A stretch of 36,023 nucleotides of DNA, taken from the NCBI GenBank assembly GCA_944385405.1, contig CALWXB010000019.1, forward strand, positions 1 through 36,023, in the 5' to 3' direction. The translations under genes were made by a program, and so were the position numbers. Below are positions 30,781 to 36,023 of the stretch, in pieces. Every line of letters starts with the position of its first letter. Position 1 is the stretch's first letter. The notes under the pieces were generated by a model. That model was given only the letters and a program-made list of their open reading frames with translations. It had not been told where the DNA came from and did no database searches. The stretch is from an uncultured Oscillospiraceae bacterium. Its GTDB lineage: Bacteria > Bacillota > Clostridia > Oscillospirales > Oscillospiraceae.

Positions 30781-31551
30781 ATGCCGGACGGCAACACGAT
30801 CCGCTCCGTGGCCAAGGCCATGGAGCTGCTGCAGCTCCTCTGCGACGCCGGAGAGCCGCTGGCGCTGGGACAGATCAGCGCCCGGGCGGGGCTTCCCCGG
30901 AGCACAGTGTTCGGTCTGCTGACCACCATGCGGGATTACGACGTCGTCACCCAGCACGCCGACGGGAAATACGCCCTGGGTCTGCGGCTGTTCGAGTACG
31001 GCTGCCGGGTCAGCAGCTCCTGGGACATTTCGGCGGTGACCCGGCCGTACCTGGAGCATCTGGCGTCGGAGGTAGGGGCGTCGGCCATGCTGTGCGTCCA
31101 CGAGGGAGGCCGCGCCATCACGTTGGAGCAGGCGGAGGGCCGGGGAGACCTGCGGGTGGTCTCGGAGATCGGGGCCCGGCTGCCGCTGTACTGCACCTCA
31201 CAGGGCAAGCTCTTCCTCTCCGCCCTGCCCCGGCACGAGGCGGCGGGACTGCTGCATAAGCTGCAGCTGATCCCCTACACCCCTCACACCCTGACGGATC
31301 CGGAGGTCCTTTTGGCCCAGCTGGAGGAAATCCGGCAAAACGGCTACGCCGTAGAGAACGGCGAATACAAGATCGGCCTGCGGTCCATCTCCGCGCCGGT
31401 GTACCAGCGGGATGGGGCGCTGCGCTACACGGTGGGCGTCATCGGCATGTTCCGCTCCGTGCATTCCCCGGAATTCCACCGGGCCATCGGCGCGGTGGTC
31501 TCCGCCGGACAGATGATCTCCGCGGCGCTGGGCTATGAACCGGTACACTGA
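30781..31551 (+). CDS. IclR family transcriptional regulator, divergent from the molybdenum operon
   Basis: A 256-residue IclR-type protein. The winged HTH occupies about residues 6-66 (RSVAKAMELLQLL ... LPRSTVFGLLTTM) and the ligand domain about 80-245, with YCTSQGKLFLSAL near residue 138 and ENGEYKIGLRSISAPVY near 198. GGGAGGGA precedes the ATG. It is divergent from moaA with paired repeats between the promoters and convergent with mogA. Known molybdenum control usually uses ModE or a riboswitch, so an IclR protein here is unusual. Its ligand may be a hydroxylase substrate (for example a purine or N-heterocycle); this is speculation. Confidence 0.92.
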   Translation: MPDGNTIRSVAKAMELLQLLCDAGEPLALGQISARAGLPRSTVFGLLTTMRDYDVVTQHADGKYALGLRLFEYGCRVSSSWDISAVTRPYLEHLASEVGASAMLCVHEGGRAITLEQAEGRGDLRVVSEIGARLPLYCTSQGKLFLSALPRHEAAGLLHKLQLIPYTPHTLTDPEVLLAQLEEIRQNGYAVENGEYKIGLRSISAPVYQRDGALRYTVGVIGMFRSVHSPEFHRAIGAVVSAGQMISAALGYEPVH

Positions 31552-31592
31552 AAAACGCAGCGGACCCACATGAGGGCCGCTGCGTTTTTCAG
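31548..31592. terminator. Bidirectional terminator between iclR and mogA
   Basis: A 16-bp stem (31548-31563 with 31577-31592) with AAAAA and TTTTT arms encloses a 13-nt loop that holds a further CCC/GGG pairing. It covers the stop codons of both convergent genes. Confidence 0.85.
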
Positions 31593-32071
31593 TCGTGTCC
31601 GCCGCCCCGGAGCATGGCCAGGGCGTGGTCCAGGGTATCCAGCACGGCGGCAAGATTCTCCCGAGCCGCCTTTTCCGACCCCGGCAGATTCAGGATCAGG
31701 CTTCGCCCCCGGGTTCCCGCCTTGGCCCGGGACAGCATGGCCCGGGGGGTGATGGCCAGCGACGCCCACAGCATGGCCTGGGGGATGGCGGGGATCTCCC
31801 GGTCCACCACTGCCGCCGTGGCCTCTGGGGTCACGTCCCGGGGGGAGAGGCCGGTGCCGCCGGTGGTGACGACCAGATCCGCCCCCAGTACGTCCGCCGC
31901 CTCGATGAGCGCGGCCTCGATGGCTGGCTGATCATCCGGCACCACGGCGGCATGGATCACCCGGCAGCCCGCCTCCTCCAGCATGACCCGTACCCGTGGG
32001 CCGCTGGTATCCTGCCGCTTCCCGGCGGCGCAGGAATCGCTGATGGTGTAAACGGCAGCAGTATGATTCAT
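31589..32071 (-). CDS. mogA: MogA/MoaB family molybdopterin adenylyltransferase
   Basis: A 160-residue MoaB/Mog-fold protein predicted to adenylate molybdopterin before molybdenum insertion. The conserved loop TTGGTGLSPRDVTPEAT spans residues 69-85 with the key Asp D79; YTISDSCAAGKRQDTSG opens the fold, and ILNLPGSEKAARENL closes it. GGAGAGGAG precedes the ATG. It is monocistronic, between the S-layer gene and the iclR gene, about 1 kb from moaA. The family contains both MogA and MoaB types with the same reaction, and the symbol is chosen by length and context. Confidence 0.9.
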   Translation of the reverse strand: MNHTAAVYTISDSCAAGKRQDTSGPRVRVMLEEAGCRVIHAAVVPDDQPAIEAALIEAADVLGADLVVTTGGTGLSPRDVTPEATAAVVDREIPAIPQAMLWASLAITPRAMLSRAKAGTRGRSLILNLPGSEKAARENLAAVLDTLDHALAMLRGGGHD

Positions 32072-32103
32072 CGTTCGGCTCCTCTCCGGCGCGACGCGCC
32101 GTT

Positions 32104-32133
32104 TTTTCTATCCTACCCCATTTGGATAGAAAA
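32104..32133. promoter_or_regulatory. Inverted repeat upstream of mogA
   Basis: TTTTCTATCC (32104-32113) and GGATAGAAAA (32124-32133) are perfect complements separated by 10 bp, so the half-site centres are 20 bp apart. It lies 33-62 bp before the mogA ATG. It fits a dimeric repressor site, though an RNA hairpin is possible. Confidence 0.5.
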
Positions 32134-32173
32134 GAAAAGAGGGCCGTCCTGCAGAACAGCCCTTAACGGACAG

Positions 32174-32207
32174 AAAACCCCCCGCGCCATAAGGCGCGGG
32201 GGGTTTT
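32174..32207 (-). terminator. Terminator after the S-layer gene
   Basis: A 15-bp perfect stem (32174-32188 with 32193-32207) with an ATAA loop. On the minus strand it ends in four Ts after six Cs and Gs. It separates the S-layer gene from mogA. Confidence 0.85.
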
Positions 32208-32249
32208 GTGACTTGCGTCAGGTCAGTCGCAATCGAAGCGAAGCTTCAA

Positions 32250-34766
32250 TTAGCGGTTGTAGACCCAGTACACACCGGTCAGCTCAGCGTCGTTGTTGAC
32301 GGTGTAGAAGACCTGCAGGTAGTACTCGCCAGCGCCGACATCGTCGGTGCGGACGCCGTTGATGCTGGAGGCACGCAGGTTGCCGTCCGCATCCACACGG
32401 AAGAACACGCAGTCGTCAGCAGTGTAGTAGGCAGCACGGTCGAAGTCGATGCAGTTGCCGGAGACCTTCTCGATAGTGCCGGAGGTCAGGTTGGTGGTCT
32501 TATCAGCGATATCAACGGTGTAGAAGCCGTTGTCCACAGAGTAGCTGTCCAGAGCAATGCTGGCGCCAGACTTCAGCACAGTGTCGATCACGGTGGCAGT
32601 CTTGCTGTCGGTGTAGTCCAGCATCACGCCGTCCTCCATCAGCTCGCCGTCCACGACCGCGTCGAAGACATAGTACTTGTCGGAGGCGGTCTCCACCACG
32701 GTGGCGCTGGTGTCGCCCACCAGGAAGATCACCTTGTCGCTGCCGCTGTCGATCTCAACACCAGAGGAAGCCAGGTCGATGTAGACCAGCTTCTGGAAGG
32801 TGCCGGTGGCGTAAGCGGAGTAAGCGTCCACAGCGCCCGCAGTGTTGGCAGTGCCGTTGGTGATGGTGGGAATGCCCTTGACGCCCTCATAGACCTTGAA
32901 GTCGTCGCCCTGCTTCACGATGACCACAGTGGCGCTGTTGATCTTCAGAGCGTTGCCGCCCAGAGAGATGTTGGTATCGCCGTTCTTGGTCAGAGCGGTG
33001 GAGCTGGAGAAATCAAACGTGTCAGTGCCGGTGGGATTGGTCAGAACGACCTCGCCCTTGGAGTTGGTCTTGTAGGTGACCCACTGACCAACCAGGCCGC
33101 CGGTGCCCTGGCCATTGGAGTAGCTGCTATAGTACGCTTTGTCGGTATCCACAACAGCGGTGCTGCCGTCAGTGTACAGCAGCCAAGCCTGATGATCAGT
33201 GCCGGTCAGAGCGGTCTCGGGACCAGCGTTCAGGACCAGAGCATAGTTCTTCAGGTTGTCAGCGCCCTCCTTGGCATACAGCACGTAGCCGTTCTCGTCC
33301 ATGTAGACGGTGGACTGAGTGCCGATGTCGGAAGAACCGTAGTAGTTGACGGCCTTGGCGCCGTACTCATAGGAAGTGCCGTCCATGGAGAACTTCTTGT
33401 TGGTGGTGAAGCTCTCCACATCGCCGGTGACAGACTCGGCGGCCTTGACGCTCTTGACGGCGTCGTCAGCCAGGCTGTAGGTGAAGGTCACGATATCGCC
33501 GACCTCGAAGGCCTCGGTATCGAACTTCTCGTTGTCGAGAACAGCCACGGTGCCCATGTAGTCGTTGTCATACTTGGTGGCATCGCCCAGGGTGCCCAGC
33601 TCGATGTAAGCATCGCGCTTGGAGGTAGCCTCCTCGAAGTCCACGACCTCACCAACATAGGTGTTGATGATGGTGATGATGCGGTCCTCCTTGAAGACCT
33701 CAACGATGGCGCCGTTGCCCTCGCCGATCTTGTCGTCCTCCTCGCCCTTGTGGATCACGACCTCAGAGGTGTAGTTGCCCTTGCTGTCCTGGGCATCGTA
33801 CTTGTCGTTGTCGTAATTGTAGGCGGGGATACCGTCAACGTAAACCTTGAACGCGTCGTTGCTGGTCATGCCGATGTCGCTGTAGATGTCGGCCTCAGCA
33901 GTGTTCTTGGTATAGGTGGCGTCAGCGGTCTTGGCATAGGTGCCGATCTTGTCGTTCTTGTAGGTCCAGGTGTTGGAGGGACGGCCGAAAGCATCCTCGT
34001 CGCCGTCGTTCAGCACCAGCTTGGTGAAGTAACGCTCGGCAAACTGCACGATGCCGTCGCCAGCCACGATGTTGTCCTTGCCAGCGCCCTCGTCGTCATC
34101 CCAACGACGCTCGCCGGTCACGCTCACCTGAGCGTCGCCGATGACCACGTTGGTGGTCTCGCCGTAGCGGACCATGTTGGCGGACAGGGTGTTGAAGGCA
34201 TACAGGCAGGCCTCTTCACGGGTCACAGCCTTCAGGCCGTTGAAGTCGTCAACCAGGCCCTTGTCCAGCTCAATGCCCAGAGCGGTCTTGGCGACCTGAA
34301 CGGACCAGTTGGCGCCCACATAGCCCTCGCGCTCGGCGTCATAGCCCAGAGCGCCCAGCAGCATCTTCATGAACGCATAGCTGGTCAGGGTGCCGGCGGG
34401 ACGGAAGGTGCCGTCAGCGTAGCCGGAGATGATGCCCTGCTGAGAGCAGTAAGCAATGTAGCCGGCAAAGGTGTTGGTGGTGGGGACGTCGCTGAAGGGA
34501 GCGGCGTCAGCGGACAGGGCAGACGCGGTGGTGGGGCCCAGCAGCAGGTTGCAGATGATCTTGGCTGCAGCGCCGCGGGTCAGGGTCGCGTCGGGATTGA
34601 AGCTGCCGTCGGTGTAGCCGTCGACAACCTCAATGGCGGAGATCACGTCAACAGCTTCGGTATACTGGATATCGTCGCCGTCCGTGAAGTCCTTGGCACC
34701 GGCACTGATGGTGACCAGAGACATGGTCATAACCAGAGCCAGAACCAGAGAAAGGAACTTCTTCAT
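32250..34766 (-). CDS. S-layer homology (SLH) domain surface protein
   Basis: An 838-residue secreted protein. The signal peptide is KKFLSLVLALVMTMSLVTISAGA. Two clear SLH domains follow: about residues 27-78 (EAVDVISAIEVVDGYTDGSFNPDATLTRGAAAKI) and 88-145 (FSDVP.. GIISGYADGTFRPAGTLTS). A third, degenerate one lies near 150-200 (TREEACLYAF). SLH domains bind pyruvylated wall polymers. The remaining ~630 residues are rich in Asp, Thr, Val and Ser with no domain I recognise, as in S-layer proteins. AAAGGAGG precedes the ATG, and the leader is about 135 nt. Codons look more uniform than in the neighbours, which suggests high expression. Confidence 0.92.
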   Translation of the reverse strand: MKKFLSLVLALVMTMSLVTISAGAKDFTDGDDIQYTEAVDVISAIEVVDGYTDGSFNPDATLTRGAAAKIICNLLLGPTTASALSADAAPFSDVPTTNTFAGYIAYCSQQGIISGYADGTFRPAGTLTSYAFMKMLLGALGYDAEREGYVGANWSVQVAKTALGIELDKGLVDDFNGLKAVTREEACLYAFNTLSANMVRYGETTNVVIGDAQVSVTGERRWDDDEGAGKDNIVAGDGIVQFAERYFTKLVLNDGDEDAFGRPSNTWTYKNDKIGTYAKTADATYTKNTAEADIYSDIGMTSNDAFKVYVDGIPAYNYDNDKYDAQDSKGNYTSEVVIHKGEEDDKIGEGNGAIVEVFKEDRIITIINTYVGEVVDFEEATSKRDAYIELGTLGDATKYDNDYMGTVAVLDNEKFDTEAFEVGDIVTFTYSLADDAVKSVKAAESVTGDVESFTTNKKFSMDGTSYEYGAKAVNYYGSSDIGTQSTVYMDENGYVLYAKEGADNLKNYALVLNAGPETALTGTDHQAWLLYTDGSTAVVDTDKAYYSSYSNGQGTGGLVGQWVTYKTNSKGEVVLTNPTGTDTFDFSSSTALTKNGDTNISLGGNALKINSATVVIVKQGDDFKVYEGVKGIPTITNGTANTAGAVDAYSAYATGTFQKLVYIDLASSGVEIDSGSDKVIFLVGDTSATVVETASDKYYVFDAVVDGELMEDGVMLDYTDSKTATVIDTVLKSGASIALDSYSVDNGFYTVDIADKTTNLTSGTIEKVSGNCIDFDRAAYYTADDCVFFRVDADGNLRASSINGVRTDDVGAGEYYLQVFYTVNNDAELTGVYWVYNR

Positions 34767-34906
34767 GGGTGTCTTCCTCCTTTGAAATTTAGCGGAAATT
34801 ACCGCCATCTTTGTCAGAACGCTTCCCAGCTGCTTCCGGCGCACATACAGTGGCTAGCCGGCCCGTATCTACACCGGGAGGGCTGCGGGATTCGTTCCGC
34901 ATGATG

Positions 34907-34935
34907 AATATAACACGGCAAAATCCGAAAATCAA
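34907..34935 (-). promoter_or_regulatory. Promoter of the S-layer gene
   Basis: On the minus strand, TTGATT (34935-34930), a 17-bp spacer and TATATT (34912-34907). Confidence 0.7.
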
Positions 34936-34951
34936 TACGGCACAATCGTTT

Positions 34952-34969
34952 GTAACATAACCGTAACAT
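34952..34969. promoter_or_regulatory. Paired GTAACAT repeats upstream of the S-layer promoter
   Basis: GTAACAT at 34952-34958 and 34963-34969 have an 11-bp period and lie 16 bp upstream of the -35. That is the usual place and spacing for an OmpR/PhoB-type activator. Binding is inferred. Confidence 0.45.
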
Positions 34970-35075
34970 TCCAGGTATAATTCTGCAATCCCTTTGATAT
35001 CAATGGATACAAGGACTTCCAGCCCTTATTTTCCACGCCATGGCAAGCCCTTCTTGTCCATGTCTGTAACCGGAA

Positions 35076-35109
35076 CACAGCCCCGGCGGAGCATCCCGCC
35101 GGGGCTGTG
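35076..35109 (-). terminator. Hairpin after the small secreted protein gene
   Basis: A 14-bp stem (35076-35089 with 35096-35109) with a 6-nt loop lies 40 bp past the stop. The tail TTCCGGTT is T-poor, so it is a weak terminator. Confidence 0.55.
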
Positions 35110-35148
35110 CGGCCGTCGTCCGCGCCTTGCTTTCGGGCGCTTTCCGCT

Positions 35149-35457
35149 TCAGATCTTCTCTTCCTTTCTCCGGACTGTAAGAGAGGCCAGACCCAGGCCG
35201 GAGAGCAGCGCACCAGGCACCTGGGGCCCCAGCTCGTCCTCGATCTGCAGGGCCTCCGCCAGGGACGGCTGCTCCCGCGGAAACGCCATGAACTTGGCTC
35301 CCTCATGCAGCACCTCCGCCGCTTCCGTCGGCGTCTCCATAACCCGGGTGGCTTCATCCAGATCTGCCGCAAAAGCGGCGACACCCAATACACTCATTCC
35401 CACGCTCAGGGTCAGCATCCCTGCTACCATCCACTTATATGTCCTCACCACGATCAT
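35149..35457 (-). CDS. Small secreted protein with possible C-terminal anchor
   Basis: A 102-residue protein I cannot assign to a family. A signal peptide covers about residues 1-31 (TYKWMVAGMLTLSVGMSVLGVAAFAAD, cleavage likely after AFA). The mature part is only about 70 residues and is acidic. It ends in VPGALLSGLGLASLTVRRKEEKI, a short hydrophobic run followed by Arg/Lys, reminiscent of a shortened wall-sorting tail without a clear LPxTG. GGAGG is only 3 nt from the ATG at 35457, so the GTG at 35451 may be the true start. Its promoter region shares GTWACAT repeats with the S-layer gene. Confidence 0.65.
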   Translation of the reverse strand: MIVVRTYKWMVAGMLTLSVGMSVLGVAAFAADLDEATRVMETPTEAAEVLHEGAKFMAFPREQPSLAEALQIEDELGPQVPGALLSGLGLASLTVRRKEEKI

Positions 35458-35527
35458 TCTCCTCCCTGAACGTCTCCCCGGCTTTCCAGCGTCCGCCGCA
35501 GAGACGGCTTTTCTGTTTTCAATGAGA

Positions 35528-35562
35528 AGTATAGCATATCGTGGTTACATTACTAGTTACAT
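35528..35562 (-). promoter_or_regulatory. Promoter region of the small secreted protein
   Basis: On the minus strand a good -10 (TATACT, 35533-35528) has no matching -35. Instead two GTTACAT repeats (plus-strand 35544-35550 and 35556-35562, 12-bp period) cover the -35 zone. This pattern suggests an activator-dependent promoter. Confidence 0.45.
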
Positions 35563-35583
35563 TTTGAATAATAATATTCAAAA
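35562..35583. repeat. AT-rich perfect inverted repeat
   Basis: TTTTGAATA (35562-35570) and TATTCAAAA (35575-35583) are complements around ATAA, just upstream of the GTTACAT repeats. It could be a second regulator site. Confidence 0.5.
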
Positions 35584-35652
35584 TTTTTGTATCAAAGATT
35601 TCTTGTAACGTCAATCATCCGTTCTCCCCCCTGCCGCAGACATCCCAAGCAT

Positions 35653-35697
35653 GAACCAGATCCCCGGCTCCCGCGTCGGGAACCGGGGATCTGGTTC
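35653..35697 (-). terminator. Long hairpin after the oxidoreductase beta subunit gene
   Basis: A 15-bp outer stem (35653-35667 with 35683-35697) and an inner CTCCCG/CGGGAA pairing lie 23 bp past the stop. The minus-strand tail TTCATGCTTG has few Ts. It is the likely end of the por-type operon. Confidence 0.65.
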
Positions 35698-35720
35698 ATT
35701 TTCGGAGAGTCCAATGGGCC

Positions 35721-36023
35721 TTACAGCGCGCAGAGCTTGAGGAGCTCCTCCCAGTTACGGTCCACTTCCTGCTGGACCTGCTCGATCATCCACTCGTTGC
35801 CGGGCTTGAACATGTGGGCGAAGCGGCCCTGCATCTTCAGGTACTCCTCCACCGGCAGCTTGTTCTTGGGCTTGTAGCTGAGGATGTACTTGCCCTCGAC
35901 CACCTCATACAGCGGCCACACGCAGGTCTCCACCGCCATCTTGGTGACCTCCATCAGCTTCTCGCTGGGATACCGCCAGCCCCGGGGACAGGGGGCCATC
36001 ACGTTGAGGAACGCCGCGCCGGG
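35721..36023 (-). CDS. Pyruvate/2-oxoacid:ferredoxin oxidoreductase beta subunit, C-terminal fragment
   Basis: 101 codons open to the window edge. The sequence FLNVMAPCPRGWRYPSEKLMEV, then AVETCVWPLYEVVEGKYILSYKP and PVEEYLKMQGRFAHMF, is the C-terminal pattern of the TPP-binding beta subunit (PorB/VorB) in the multi-subunit ferredoxin oxidoreductases. APCP holds a cysteine conserved in the family. It would decarboxylate pyruvate or a branched 2-oxoacid, reducing ferredoxin, in an anaerobe. Pyruvate versus 2-ketoisovalerate cannot be decided from this part. The other subunits should lie to the right. Confidence 0.9.
   Translation of the reverse strand, partial: PGAAFLNVMAPCPRGWRYPSEKLMEVTKMAVETCVWPLYEVVEGKYILSYKPKNKLPVEEYLKMQGRFAHMFKPGNEWMIEQVQQEVDRNWEELLKLCAL

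Larger units (their letters stand above)
34767..35148. other. Upstream region of the S-layer gene
   Basis: 382 bp without a gene. It holds the ~135-nt leader of the S-layer mRNA (34767 to about 34900), its promoter at 34907-34935, paired GTAACAT repeats at 34952-34969, and a GC hairpin at 35076-35109 after the small secreted protein gene. Confidence 0.7.

Noticed and set aside
32208-34904. 898-codon plus-strand open frame opposite the S-layer gene
   Set aside because: The Val/Gly/His/Ala-rich translation has no ribosome site and is complementary to a gene with a signal peptide and SLH domains.
1-36023. CRISPR array, insertion sequence, prophage, tRNA or rRNA gene
   Set aside because: No regularly spaced repeats, transposase or phage proteins, or tRNA-like folds were recognised on reading both strands; a tRNA or repeat-finding program would be needed to exclude them fully.

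Overview
The window reads as chromosome of a GC-rich anaerobic Firmicute, most like the gut Oscillospiraceae (Flavonifractor / Oscillibacter / Lawsonibacter type). This is inferred from strong AGGAGG-type ribosome sites, sigma-A-like promoters with 17-18 bp spacers, an S-layer-homology protein, a pyruvate:ferredoxin oxidoreductase-like gene, TRAP transport and selenium/molybdenum enzyme maturation genes. I see no tRNA, rRNA, IS element, phage gene or CRISPR array. Two genes are cut by the window edges: araA on the left and an oxoacid:ferredoxin oxidoreductase beta subunit on the right.

Layout. (1) 1-2146: end of an arabinose operon, araA-araD-galM. (2) 2148-5903: a MATE exporter, two small membrane proteins (one SdpI family) and a PepD-type dipeptidase. 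(3) 5978-10837: a selenium module. A cysteine-desulfurase-like gene and a LysR regulator face yedE (selenium transporter family), a TusA-like protein, a DUF3343 Se/S-carrier-like protein and selD. (4) 10850-23175: a sugar-acid region. It holds KDG kinase and KDPG aldolase facing an IclR regulator, a LarA-family 2-hydroxyacid racemase/epimerase, a TRAP transporter (dctPQM), an Ldh/YiaK-family dehydrogenase, and a second operon with a GldA-type dehydrogenase, a KduD-like SDR and galactonate dehydratase (DgoD). (5) 23182-32071: molybdenum. One strand carries moaA-moaC-MOSC-moeA-like-modABC-yqeB-xdhC, facing a second IclR regulator; mogA follows. (6) 32174-36023: an S-layer-type protein, a small secreted protein and the oxidoreductase fragment.

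How it fits together. SelD makes selenophosphate, and YedE/TusA-like/DUF3343 plausibly import and carry selenium. The mod and moa/mog genes supply molybdate and molybdopterin. YqeB and XdhC are maturation factors associated with selenium-dependent molybdenum hydroxylases. The window therefore supplies both the selenium and molybdenum inputs of one enzyme class, although no hydroxylase structural gene is present. Between the two halves lies a complete route from galactonate-type sugar acids to pyruvate plus glyceraldehyde 3-phosphate (DgoD, KdgK, Eda), with an importer and several redox enzymes.

The least expected signals are regulatory: two 21-bp-spaced repeats between the moa operon and its divergent IclR gene, a shared AATATCAC motif just downstream of both promoters of the eda/iclR pair, a TTTCACGA element common to the eda leader and a large palindrome before dctP, and a promoter for yqeB-xdhC that overlaps the modC stop codon.
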